DNA from: Agrobacterium tumefaciens
GTDB lineage: Bacteria > Pseudomonadota > Alphaproteobacteria > Rhizobiales > Rhizobiaceae
Assembly (NCBI RefSeq): GCF_005221325.1
Contig: NZ_CP039888.1
Coordinates: 372,001 to 436,000, forward strand
Direction of reading: 5' to 3'
DNA length: 64,000 nt
A program made the position numbers and the translations under genes. The notes below the pieces were generated by a model. It had not been told where the DNA came from. It saw nothing but the letters and a program-made list of their open reading frames with translations, and ran no database searches. This document shows positions 1-8,150 of the stretch, piece after piece. How positions within the stretch are numbered: position 1 is the first letter of the stretch; each line of letters opens with the position of its first letter.

Positions 1-198
1 GGAGAGCGCACCGAGCGCATTGACGAAATTCTCCTCGTTGATCAGCTTCCACAGCCGGTTCGCACCCATCTCGGCCAGCGAATGGCGGATTTCGACGGAG
101 CCGCGCAACCGCTCCACGTCGGCGGCGGTGTAGGTGCGCTCAATGCCGTCAAAACGTCCCTGCGGTGCACCCGGAACAAGTTTGTAAAAATCCGTCAT
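1..198 (-). CDS. aceA: Isocitrate lyase, N-terminal part (cut by the window edge)
   Basis: Isocitrate lyase cleaves isocitrate to glyoxylate and succinate, the first step of the glyoxylate shunt. Only the first 66 codons are present; the gene runs off the left edge. The protein begins MTDFYKLVPGAPQGRF and continues into GSVEIRHSLAEMGANRLW, which I recognise as the start of alphaproteobacterial isocitrate lyases. A purine-rich ribosome site (GGAGAGAGAAG) lies just upstream of the ATG at 198. The gene is divergent from the ScfR-type regulator at 454, with about 255 bp shared between them, which fits control of aceA by that regulator. The active site is outside the window. Confidence 0.9.
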   Translation of the reverse strand, partial: MTDFYKLVPGAPQGRFDGIERTYTAADVERLRGSVEIRHSLAEMGANRLWKLINEENFVNALGALS

Positions 199-367
199 AC
201 TTCTCTCTCCCATGACAAATGCGGTTTTTGAAACGGACTGCCGTGAACTTCGTGTGGCGCCGTTCGATGTGACTACATTTACATTTTTGGAGATTTGAGC
301 GCCAGAACAAACATAAAAACAGTGACTTGAAAGAGGTTATCCTGTAGGGTGCGTGACAGGGTGGAGC

Positions 368-390
368 TGTAAATTTGTAAATTTTGTAAA
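368..390. promoter_or_regulatory. Tandem TGTAAA motif, candidate operator between aceA and its regulator
   Basis: TGTAAA occurs at 368, 376 and 385 (steps of 8 and 9 bp) in the divergent aceA/scfR intergenic region. An inverted copy (TTTACA) lies near 279 and a related TTTGTAA near 410. The direct repeats sit about 65 bp before the regulator's GTG and about 170 bp before the aceA ATG. Regulators of the RamB/ScfR type are known to bind beside acetate and glyoxylate genes. That this array is the operator is inference. Confidence 0.4.
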
Positions 391-453
391 AACTTTTGAG
401 CTGTCGAGTTTGTAACAGACTTGTATGAGTTGACGGGATGGAGGGGCGACGCT

Positions 454-1869
454 GTGTCGGAAAACAAGATTTTTGCAGGCCCGCGGGTGCGCCGTATTCG
501 CAATGGGCTCGCATTGACGCAGACGGCCATGGCCGAGGCGCTGGCGATCTCGCCGTCTTACCTCAATCTCATCGAGCGCAACCAGCGGCCGCTCACGGTG
601 CAGCTACTTTTGAAGCTCGCTTCGGTCTACAAGGTCGATCTCGATGACCTTCAGGGCGAAAGCGCCGGTTCCGCCGGGCAGTTGCGTGAGGTCTTCGCCG
701 ATCCTTTGCTGGCGGGTGAAGTGCCGTCGCCGCAAGAGCTGATCGAGGTTGCCGATGCCGCGCCCAATGCGGCAAGCGGTGTCCTCAAGCTTTACCGGGC
801 CTATCGGGAGCAGGCGCAGCGCCTTTCCGACCTTTCCGATCTTCTGGCGCGGGAGGGACATGAGACGGCGCTCTCCTCCACCCGCCTGCCGATCGACGAG
901 GTCCGGCACGTCTTTGAAAACCGGCCAGCCTATTTCCACGCCATCGATGCGGCAGCAGAAGAACTCCATAAACAATTGTCAGTGGGTGATGATCTCGCCT
1001 CCGGTCTGCGCGCATGGCTACAGAAAAACCACGGCATCGTCGTCAGAACCCTGCCGGTGCACGCCATGCCCAATCTCAGGCGGCGTTATGACCGCCATTC
1101 CATGCGGCTGTTTTTGTCCGAGCGCCTGTCGCAGCCGGATCAACTCCGGGAAATGGCGATGGAGACCTGTCTTCTGGCGCTTCGCGAAGAGATCGGCGGG
1201 GAACTGGAAGCGCTGAACCTGAAAGGCGAGGAGGCGCGACGCATCGCCCGTTTCGAACTGGCGCGTTATGCCGCCCATGCGCTGATGATGCCCTATGGTG
1301 CGTTCCTCGCCGCCGCCCAGCGCGCGAAATATGACCTCGATGTTCTGCGGTCGCGTTTCAACGTGTCGTTCGAGCAGGCCGCTAACCGGCTCGTCAGCCT
1401 GCAAAGGCCGACGGCCTCGGCAATTCCGTTTTTCCTGATGGAGATCGACAATGCCGGCAACCGCTTCCGCCTCTCAGGTGCTGGCGGTTTCCCGAGGGCG
1501 CGATTCGGCGGTCTCTGTCCGCGGCTCAATATCCATGCCGCCTTCGCCCAGCCGGGGCAGGTGCTGGTGGAAGCCGTGGAAATGCCTGACGGAGATGCCT
1601 TCCTCACGGTTTCGCGCACGCTGGAAGGCCCGCAGGCGGGTTTCGGCGAAAGGGTGAGGCGCACGGCCGTGCTTCTGGGCTGCGATCTCGGCCAGGCGTC
1701 GGAAACGGTCTATGGTCCGGCCGCTTCGGGTGCTGCACCCGTCGCCATCGGCCCCTCATGCCGGCTGTGCGAAAGGCAGGGTTGCCTGTCGCGCGCCGAA
1801 GCGCCGCTCACGCGCCCGCTCGGGTTGGATGAAATGGTCACCGGCCTCAGTGTTTTCGACTTCCAGTAG
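454..1869 (+). CDS. XRE-family short-chain fatty acyl-CoA regulator (ScfR/RamB-like)
   Basis: A 471-residue DNA-binding regulator. Residues about 7-65 form an XRE helix-turn-helix (LTQTAMAEALAISPSYLNLIE). A central IrrE/ImmA-like region follows, and the C-terminus has a short cysteine cluster (CRLCERQGC) typical of the ScfR (short-chain fatty acyl-CoA regulator) family. I chose the GTG at 454 because a GGAGGGG ribosome site sits about 7 bases before it; an in-frame TTG at 421 would add 11 residues. It is divergent from aceA, so a role in acetate/glyoxylate control, like RamB of corynebacteria, is likely. Whether it activates or represses cannot be told. An HTH plus metallopeptidase-like fold is also seen in stress regulators, but the cysteine tail favours ScfR. 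Confidence 0.85.
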   Translation: MSENKIFAGPRVRRIRNGLALTQTAMAEALAISPSYLNLIERNQRPLTVQLLLKLASVYKVDLDDLQGESAGSAGQLREVFADPLLAGEVPSPQELIEVADAAPNAASGVLKLYRAYREQAQRLSDLSDLLAREGHETALSSTRLPIDEVRHVFENRPAYFHAIDAAAEELHKQLSVGDDLASGLRAWLQKNHGIVVRTLPVHAMPNLRRRYDRHSMRLFLSERLSQPDQLREMAMETCLLALREEIGGELEALNLKGEEARRIARFELARYAAHALMMPYGAFLAAAQRAKYDLDVLRSRFNVSFEQAANRLVSLQRPTASAIPFFLMEIDNAGNRFRLSGAGGFPRARFGGLCPRLNIHAAFAQPGQVLVEAVEMPDGDAFLTVSRTLEGPQAGFGERVRRTAVLLGCDLGQASETVYGPAASGAAPVAIGPSCRLCERQGCLSRAEAPLTRPLGLDEMVTGLSVFDFQ

Positions 1870-2021
1870 GTCTTTCGATCCACTTTTTTGTGGCTGGAAC
1901 ACATTTGGTTGAAAATGCTGTGCTGCACATTTCCCGCTTGCTCCCTTTTGTTTTCCTTTCTAGTCTCTCCCAAAAAAGGGGATCACGCTTCCGTCGTGAG
2001 GATGCGTTAACAGGAGACATC

Positions 2022-3119
2022 ATGAAAAACCGTTCTCTCCGCCTGACCTTGGCTCTCACCACCGCGCTCGTTGCAGCAGGCTCGGCGATGGCCCAGGAGA
2101 AGGTCGTCCACGTCTATAACTGGTCGGATTATATCGATCCCGTCATCCTTGAAGACTTCACCAAGGAAACTGGAATCAAGGTCGTCTACGACGTTTATGA
2201 CGGCAACGAGGTGCTGGAGACCAAGCTTTTGGCCGGCAGCTCGGGTTATGACGTCGTGGCGCCGACATCGCCTTTCCTGGCACGGCAGATCAAGGCCGGT
2301 GTCTACCAGAAGCTGGACAAGTCCAAGCTGCCGAACCTCAAGAACATGTGGCCGGAAATCACCGAACGTCTGGCGCAATACGACCCCGGCAACGAATATG
2401 CCGTCAACTACATGTGGGGCACCACCGGCATCGGCTATAACGTCGCCAAGGTGAAGGCCGCGCTCGGCGATGTGCCTGTTGATAGCTGGGACGTGCTGTT
2501 CAAGCCGGAAAATGCCGAGAAGCTGAAATCCTGCGGTATCAACATTCTCGACGCGTCGGACGAGACATTCGCGATTGCGATGAACTATATCGGCAAGAAT
2601 CCCGACAGCAAGGAGACGGCCGACCTGGAAGCGGGCGGCGAGGTCTATTCTAAGATTCGCCCCTCTGTGAAGACCTTCAATTCGTCGCCCTATATCAATG
2701 ATCTCGCCAATGGCGACATTTGCATCTCCATCGGCTGGTCCGGCGATATCCTTCAGGCGAAAACGCGCGCCGAGGAAGCCAAGAACGGCGTCGAAGTGAA
2801 TTACGTCATCCCCAAGGAAGGCACCTATATCTGGATGGACAGCTTCGCCATTCCGGCTGATGCCAAGAATGTCGACGAGGCCCACGCCTTCATCAACTAC
2901 ATGATGAAGCCTGAAGTCGCGGCCAAGGCTTCCGACTACGTGCAATACGCCAACGGCAACCTGCCCTCGCAGGCGCTGATGGATCCGTCGGTTGCGAAGA
3001 ACCCGGGGGTCTATCCCGATCCGGAAACGATGAAGAAGCTCTTCACCATCTCGCCCTACGGACCGAAGGAACAGCGTGTGTTGAACCGCGTCTGGACACA
3101 GATAAAGACCGGCACCTGA
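2022..3119 (+). CDS. potF: Putrescine/spermidine ABC transporter, periplasmic binding protein
   Basis: A 365-residue type-I periplasmic solute-binding protein. A Sec signal peptide (residues 1-22, ending SAMA) is followed by the polyamine-binding fold. VVHVYNWSDYIDP near the mature start and YDVVAPTSPFLARQ are characteristic of PotF/PotD. The ATG at 2022 has a CAGGAGA ribosome site; the open frame extends 44 codons further upstream without a signal peptide. It is first of four colinear genes (ATPase, two permeases), so it delivers putrescine-type substrate to that complex. A short hairpin after the stop separates it from the rest and could allow higher expression of the binding protein. The exact polyamine cannot be read from sequence. 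Confidence 0.93.
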   Translation: MKNRSLRLTLALTTALVAAGSAMAQEKVVHVYNWSDYIDPVILEDFTKETGIKVVYDVYDGNEVLETKLLAGSSGYDVVAPTSPFLARQIKAGVYQKLDKSKLPNLKNMWPEITERLAQYDPGNEYAVNYMWGTTGIGYNVAKVKAALGDVPVDSWDVLFKPENAEKLKSCGINILDASDETFAIAMNYIGKNPDSKETADLEAGGEVYSKIRPSVKTFNSSPYINDLANGDICISIGWSGDILQAKTRAEEAKNGVEVNYVIPKEGTYIWMDSFAIPADAKNVDEAHAFINYMMKPEVAAKASDYVQYANGNLPSQALMDPSVAKNPGVYPDPETMKKLFTISPYGPKEQRVLNRVWTQIKTGT

Positions 3120-3130
3120 TCGGACCTGGG

Positions 3131-3160
3131 AGAGGGTGGCGCTGTCCACCCTCTTTCTCC
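3131..3160 (+). terminator. Hairpin between potF and potG (attenuator-like)
   Basis: AGAGGGTGG (3131-3139) pairs with CCACCCTCT (3146-3154), a 9-bp stem with a 6-base loop followed by TTCTCCTT. It lies 11 bases after the potF stop and about 45 bases before the potG start. In ABC operons such stems often stabilise or partly terminate the binding-protein transcript. The tail is only moderately U-rich, so partial termination or 3'-end protection is likelier than a full stop. Confidence 0.5.
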
Positions 3161-3200
3161 TTGATGTCGTCGATTGATTCTTGGGTGAAATGGGGCGGGC

Positions 3201-4358
3201 ATGGCAAAGACACTCGGACCGGTCAAACGCAAATTCAGCCCTTGGGACAATCCCGATGCGGTGCCCTTCATCCGATTTGAAAACGTTACCAAACGTTTTG
3301 GCGACTTTGTCGCCGTCAACAATCTGACGCTCGATATTTACGAGCGTGAATTCTTCTCGCTGCTCGGTCCCTCCGGTTGCGGCAAGACCACGCTGATGCG
3401 CATGCTGGCCGGTTTCGAGGAGCCGACCGAGGGCCGCATCCTGCTGCAGGGCAAGGATATTTCCGGCGTGCCGCCCTATAAGCGCCCGACCAACATGATG
3501 TTCCAGTCCTATGCGCTTTTCCCGCACATGTCGGTGGAAAAGAACATTGCCTTCGGCCTCGAGCAGGACGGCCTGCCCAAGGCGGAAATCGCTGCCCGCG
3601 TCGAGGAAATGCTGCGACTGGTCAAGCTCACGGAATTTGCCAGGCGCAAGCCGAGCCAGCTTTCCGGCGGCCAGCGTCAGCGCGTGGCGCTTGCACGCTC
3701 GCTCGCCAAGCGGCCGAAGGTGCTGCTGCTGGATGAACCGCTCGGCGCGCTCGACAAGAAGCTGCGCGAGGAAACCCAGTTCGAACTGATGGATATCCAG
3801 ACCAATCTCGGTCTCACCTTCCTCATCGTCACCCATGACCAGGAAGAGGCGATGACGGTGTCGGACCGCATCGCCGTCATGGACAAGGGCAACGTCGTGC
3901 AGGTGGCGACGCCGGCCGAGATCTATGAAGCGCCGAATACCCGCTACGTGGCGGACTTCATCGGCGACATCAATATTTTCGACGCCAATGTCGTCGCCAA
4001 TGCCTCCGATATCGGCAAGCCCGGTGTGGTGACGCTGGATTGCGACGGGCTGAAGGTTTCGGTGGAGCAGGAATGCGCGGCGGCCACCGGCAGCCAGGTG
4101 GCTTACGCCATTCGCCCGGAAAAGGTCCGCATCTCGCTCGACCAGCCCGCCGACAGCAGCATCAATTCCGCCTATGGCGAAGTCTGGGACATCGGGTATC
4201 TCGGCGACTTCTCCGTCTTCATCGTCAAGCTCGCCGATGGCCGCGTCATCCGCGCCGCGCAGGCGAATGTCTCTCGTCTCGTCGATCGTCCGATTACTTT
4301 CGGGGATATGGTGTGGCTTAATTGGAAACCGGATTCAGGGCTTGTCCTGACACGCTGA
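3201..4358 (+). CDS. potG: Putrescine/spermidine ABC transporter, ATP-binding protein
   Basis: A 385-residue ABC ATPase that powers polyamine import with the flanking proteins. Walker A is GPSGCGKTT, the signature is LSGGQRQRVALARSL, Walker B is VLLLDEPLGALD and the switch histidine is in VTHDQEEA. A C-terminal TOBE-type domain (about 285-385) marks it as the CUT1/Pot subfamily. The N-terminal stretch before the ABC core (about 25 residues, with PVKRKFSPWDN) is usual for PotG. The stop is 11 bases before the permease gene, so translation is probably coupled. Confidence 0.93.
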   Translation: MAKTLGPVKRKFSPWDNPDAVPFIRFENVTKRFGDFVAVNNLTLDIYEREFFSLLGPSGCGKTTLMRMLAGFEEPTEGRILLQGKDISGVPPYKRPTNMMFQSYALFPHMSVEKNIAFGLEQDGLPKAEIAARVEEMLRLVKLTEFARRKPSQLSGGQRQRVALARSLAKRPKVLLLDEPLGALDKKLREETQFELMDIQTNLGLTFLIVTHDQEEAMTVSDRIAVMDKGNVVQVATPAEIYEAPNTRYVADFIGDINIFDANVVANASDIGKPGVVTLDCDGLKVSVEQECAAATGSQVAYAIRPEKVRISLDQPADSSINSAYGEVWDIGYLGDFSVFIVKLADGRVIRAAQANVSRLVDRPITFGDMVWLNWKPDSGLVLTR

Positions 4359-4369
4359 GGGAGGCTTTC

Positions 4370-5278
4370 ATGGCGATCACCACTCCTGAAAACCGGCAAA
4401 GCCCCTGGCGCTGGCTGGTCGTTGCGGTTCCCTATTTCTGGCTGCTGCTGTTTTTCGCCGCGCCCTTTCTCATCATCGCCAAGATTTCGCTGTCGGATAC
4501 GGCAATCTCCATGCCGCCCTATACGCCTGTTTTCGAAGGGTTTTCGAAGCTCGGCGAATTTTTCTCGCAGCTGGATTTCGAGAACTATCTCTTCCTCACG
4601 GAAGACCCGCTTTATATCGAAGCCTATCTGTCGTCGCTGCGCATCGCCTTCATCTCCACCTTCCTGCTTCTGCTGATCGGTTATCCCATGGCGCTGGCCA
4701 TGGCGCGTGCGCCATCCTCCGTGCGCCCGACGCTTGTCATGCTGGTGATCCTGCCGTTCTGGACCTCGTTCCTGATCCGCGTTTACGCCTGGATCGGCAT
4801 TCTGAAGCCGGAAGGCCTGCTGACGGTATTGTTCCAGTGGCTCGGGTTTCTCGGTCCCGACCAGCAGGTCAATATCTTCCGTACCGAAACGGCGATCTTC
4901 ATCGGCATCGTTTATTCCTATCTGCCCTTCATGGTGCTGCCGCTTTATTCGGCGCTGGAAAAACTCGACAATACGCTTCTGGAAGCGGCCGCCGATCTGG
5001 GTTGCCCGCCCTGGAAAGCCTTCTGGAAGATCACCTTCCCACTGTCCCTGCCGGGTGTCGTGGCCGGGGCGATGATCTGCTTCATTCCGATCACGGGCGA
5101 ATTCGTCATTCCCGACCTGCTCGGCGGCGCGCAGACGCTGATGATCGGCAAGACGCTGTGGACGGAATTCTTCGGCAATCGCGACTGGCCCTTGGCATCC
5201 GCCGTCGCCGTGCTGTTGCTGATCCTGCTGGTGGTGCCCATCGCCATCTTCCAGAACCAGCAGAAGAAGGTGGGGTGA
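4370..5278 (+). CDS. potH: Putrescine/spermidine ABC transporter permease 1
   Basis: A 302-residue inner-membrane permease with about six hydrophobic segments and an EAA loop (EAAADLGCPPWKAFW) that docks on the ATPase. A long periplasmic loop after the first helix (about residues 45-90) is typical of PotH. I chose the ATG at 4370, preceded by GAGGGAGG; the frame is open 16 codons upstream but overlaps potG. The next permease begins 4 bases after its stop, consistent with one polycistronic unit. With PotI it forms the membrane channel. Confidence 0.92.
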   Translation: MAITTPENRQSPWRWLVVAVPYFWLLLFFAAPFLIIAKISLSDTAISMPPYTPVFEGFSKLGEFFSQLDFENYLFLTEDPLYIEAYLSSLRIAFISTFLLLLIGYPMALAMARAPSSVRPTLVMLVILPFWTSFLIRVYAWIGILKPEGLLTVLFQWLGFLGPDQQVNIFRTETAIFIGIVYSYLPFMVLPLYSALEKLDNTLLEAAADLGCPPWKAFWKITFPLSLPGVVAGAMICFIPITGEFVIPDLLGGAQTLMIGKTLWTEFFGNRDWPLASAVAVLLLILLVVPIAIFQNQQKKVG

Positions 5279-5282
5279 GGCC

Positions 5283-6095
5283 ATGAAGCGCGGAAAATTC
5301 GATACCACGGTCCTGACGCTCGGTTTTGCCTTCCTCTATATTCCGATCATCATCCTGATCATCTATTCCTTTAATGCCTCCAAGCTCGTCACCGTCTGGG
5401 GCGGCTTTTCGCTGCAATGGTACAAATCCATGTGGTCGAACCAGGGGCTGATGGATGCCGCCTGGGTGACGTTGCGTGTCGGTATCCTCAGCGCCACCAT
5501 CGGCACCATCCTTGGAACGCTGGCGGCGCTGTCTCTCACCCGTTTTGCCCGGTTCCCCGGCCGGGTGTTGTTTTCCGGCATGATCTATGCGCCGCTCGTC
5601 ATGCCTGAGGTCATCACCGGCCTGTCGCTGCTGCTTTTGTTCGTGGCTGTCGGGGTGGATCGTGGTTTCTGGACTGTCGTCATCGCCCATACCACCTTCA
5701 CCATGTGTTATGTGGCGATCGTCGTGCAGTCACGCCTGTTGACCTTCGACCGCAGCCTTGAAGAGGCGGCGCTCGACCTCGGCTGCCCGCCAGTCAAGAC
5801 CTTCTTCCGCATTACCCTGCCGCTGATCTTCCCCGCCGTCATTGCCGGCTGGATGCTCGCCTTCACCCTGTCGCTCGACGATCTCGTGATCGCCAGTTTT
5901 GCTACCGGCCCGGGTGCGACGACGCTGCCGATCAAGATTTATTCCCAGGTTCGCTTGGGCGTGACGCCGGAAATCAATGCCATCTGCACCATCCTGATCG
6001 GTCTCGTGACCATCGGCGTCATAGCCGCTTCCATTACCTCCAAGCGCACCGAATTGCAGCGGATGCGCGACGAGCATGCGGCCGCGCGAAACTGA
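5283..6095 (+). CDS. potI: Putrescine/spermidine ABC transporter permease 2
   Basis: A 270-residue inner-membrane permease, last gene of the potFGHI operon. It begins MKRGKFDTTVLTLGFAF with a hydrophobic first helix and carries the EAA motif EAALDLGCPPVKTFF. Length and six-helix pattern match PotI/PotC. The ATG at 5283 is only 4 bases from the potH stop. After the stop there is no gene for 311 bases, and the first clear intrinsic terminator is at 6360. Confidence 0.92.
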   Translation: MKRGKFDTTVLTLGFAFLYIPIIILIIYSFNASKLVTVWGGFSLQWYKSMWSNQGLMDAAWVTLRVGILSATIGTILGTLAALSLTRFARFPGRVLFSGMIYAPLVMPEVITGLSLLLLFVAVGVDRGFWTVVIAHTTFTMCYVAIVVQSRLLTFDRSLEEAALDLGCPPVKTFFRITLPLIFPAVIAGWMLAFTLSLDDLVIASFATGPGATTLPIKIYSQVRLGVTPEINAICTILIGLVTIGVIAASITSKRTELQRMRDEHAAARN

Positions 6096-6289
6096 TCAAA
6101 AGTAGCATCCTGATTTCTTCGCGTTACTGTTGAAATCGCGATAAAATCAGGAACCTGTAATTTAGATTTGGCACTTTACGGTCTCAGAATAGGAATTCTC
6201 GTCGGTAATTGATCGATTTTGGTTTTAACCGCTTGTTAATGGGAGTTGGCGGAAAGTAAATTCAACGCAGGGCCGTCATATGTTTGATG

Positions 6290-6386
6290 GCCGGGATTTG
6301 ATAATTTCCGTATGGCTAGATTGTCCCCTTCTCTCGTTGAAAAAAGCACAACTCATCCAGGCGGCCGAAAGGCCGCCTTTCTTTTT
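6290..6386 (+). ncRNA. Possible small RNA ending at an intrinsic terminator
   Basis: About 100 bases of non-coding plus-strand sequence end in a perfect GC-rich terminator. A single-stranded-looking segment (CTCGTTGAAAAAAGCACAAC) precedes the hairpin, an arrangement common in Hfq-dependent RNAs. No good promoter can be assigned, so the 5' end given is a guess. The alternative is that this is simply the tail of the potFGHI transcript. Confidence 0.25.
6360..6386 (+). terminator. Rho-independent terminator
   Basis: GGCGGCC, loop GAAA, GGCCGCC, then TTTCTTTTT. The U-tract is only on the plus-strand side, so it ends rightward transcription (potFGHI or a small RNA) rather than that of the minus-strand permease gene. 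Confidence 0.88.
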
Positions 6387-6406
6387 GATGGCCTTGTCGA
6401 TGCCTC

Positions 6407-8071
6407 TCAGTGATTTTCCGGATGATCCATCGATTTCGAGACGAGCAGCACGGGTATAAGCCCGGCCAAGATGATGATGATCGCGGGCACGGCGGCATCC
6501 TGCACCCTGGAACGGGACGCATCCTCATAAACCAGTGTGGCGAGCGTGTTGAAACCGAAAGGCCGGAGCAGGATGGTGGCCGGCAGTTCCTTCATGGATT
6601 CGATCAGGACCAGAAGGAAGGCGGTCAGCGCCGCCGGCCGCATATTCGGCAAAAGCACCTTGAACAGCGTCTGCGCCCGGTTGCGCCCAAGGGTGCGGGA
6701 GGCCATGTCGATATGCGGCGAGAGCTTATGGAAACCGGCATCGAGCGTGCCTTCCGCCATGGTCATGAAACGCACGGCATGGGCATAGATGATGGCAAAG
6801 GCGGTGCCTGACAGAAGCAGCCCGCTGGAAAAGCCGAAATGGGAACGGATGAACCCGTCAACGCCATTATCGAGACTTGCCAGCGGAATGAGGACGCCGA
6901 TGGCAAGCACGGTTCCCGGCACGCCATAGCCCATGGAACCAAAGCGCGCCGCCACTTTTGACATGCGCGAGCGCTCGGTGCGGATGGCATAGGAAAACAC
7001 GAAAGCGGCAATCAGCGTCACGAAGGCAGCGGAAAGCGAGACTTCGAGGCTGTGTCCGAGTGCTTTCAAAAGCTTGGGTTGAAGCAGTGCATCCAGCCTT
7101 TTCACGGCGTAGCTGCCCAGCACGATAACCGGAATGAAAAAGCCGCTCGCCACCGGCAGAAAGCAGAACAGGCTCGCGGACCAGCGCCGCCAGCCATTGA
7201 GCGCCTTCAGCCGATGGCGCTGCGCCATGCTCGTCGCCTTCGGTGCGCCAAAGCGCTGTTTTTCCCGGGCATTGCGTTCAATGACGATCAGCGCGCCGAC
7301 GATGATGAGGATGATGGCGGCGATCTGGGTCGCATTGGCGAGATTACCGCGATTGAGCCAGGTCTCGTAGATGGTGAAGGTGAGCGTCTGGACGCCGAGA
7401 TATTCGACGGCGCCAATATCGTTCAGCGTCTCCATCAGCACCAGCGACAGCCCGATGGCGATGGCCGGCCGCGCCATCGGCAATTGCACGGAGAAGAACA
7501 CATTCAGCGGCTTTGCGCCAAGCGTACGGGCCGCTTCGGCCGCAAACCGCCCCTGCATCGAAAAAGCGGCGCGGGCCGAGAGATAGACATAAGGGTAAAG
7601 CACCGAACTCAGGACGATCACCGCACCGCCGAGCGAGCGGATATCGGGAAACCAGTAGTCACGGATACTGTGGTAACCGAAGGCGGCGCGAAGGGCGCTC
7701 TGCACCGGCCCGGTGAAATCGAGAAACTCACCGAACGCATAGGCCGCCAGATAGGAAGGGATCGCAAGCGGCAACACAAGTGCCGCGGACACTAACCGCC
7801 GCAGCGGAAATTCGAATGTGGTGACGAGCCAGGCGCAGACGATCCCGAAGAAGGCTGTTGTCGCGGCCGTCAGCCCCAGCAACATGAAGGTGCGGAACCC
7901 GGCGCGTGGCAGAACATTGGCGAGAAGATGCTGCCACCCCTCCGTGCTGCCGGTCAGCGCCAGCCAGAAGATCGCCAGAATGGGCATGGCGGCAATGGCC
8001 GCGATGATGACTGCCGTGATCGGCAGTACTGAAACGCGTCTTGTCGCTGCATGGGGAATGGTCATGGGCAT
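6407..8071 (-). CDS. Fe(3+)-type ABC transporter permease (FbpB/SfuB-like, fused two-domain)
   Basis: A 554-residue inner-membrane protein with about twelve hydrophobic segments, made of two tandem permease domains as in FbpB/SfuB/AfuB iron importers. Two EAA-like loops are visible: EAARTLGAKPLNVFF near residue 185 and MASRTLGRNRAQTLF near 455. It begins MPMTIPHAATRR; the second ATG two codons in is an equal candidate. No binding-protein or ATPase gene lies beside it, so its partners must be elsewhere. Ferric iron is the usual substrate of this architecture, but related systems move other ions. The kinase gene on the same strand ends 79 bases upstream. Confidence 0.85.
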   Translation of the reverse strand: MPMTIPHAATRRVSVLPITAVIIAAIAAMPILAIFWLALTGSTEGWQHLLANVLPRAGFRTFMLLGLTAATTAFFGIVCAWLVTTFEFPLRRLVSAALVLPLAIPSYLAAYAFGEFLDFTGPVQSALRAAFGYHSIRDYWFPDIRSLGGAVIVLSSVLYPYVYLSARAAFSMQGRFAAEAARTLGAKPLNVFFSVQLPMARPAIAIGLSLVLMETLNDIGAVEYLGVQTLTFTIYETWLNRGNLANATQIAAIILIIVGALIVIERNAREKQRFGAPKATSMAQRHRLKALNGWRRWSASLFCFLPVASGFFIPVIVLGSYAVKRLDALLQPKLLKALGHSLEVSLSAAFVTLIAAFVFSYAIRTERSRMSKVAARFGSMGYGVPGTVLAIGVLIPLASLDNGVDGFIRSHFGFSSGLLLSGTAFAIIYAHAVRFMTMAEGTLDAGFHKLSPHIDMASRTLGRNRAQTLFKVLLPNMRPAALTAFLLVLIESMKELPATILLRPFGFNTLATLVYEDASRSRVQDAAVPAIIIILAGLIPVLLVSKSMDHPENH

Positions 8072-8150
8072 GCGGGCCTGCTGTCTTGCGAAAGCCTTAA
8101 CCGGCTGGCCTTTCAGTCGGCGGCTTCCGCATTGCTACGCCCGCATGGCC

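Larger units (their letters stand above)
6096..6406. other. Gene-free 311-bp region between potI and the iron permease gene
   Basis: Both neighbouring genes converge on this stretch. The first part (6096-6260) is relatively AT-rich with no supported open frame. The last part ends in a strong plus-strand terminator at 6360. Either the pot operon has a long 3' untranslated region or a small RNA is transcribed here. Confidence 0.6.

Noticed and set aside
2007..3836. Long open frame (609 codons) on the minus strand opposite potF and potG
   Set aside because: It is antisense to two clearly conserved genes, its translation is rich in Arg/His/Gly without any domain, and it arises from high-GC third-position bias.
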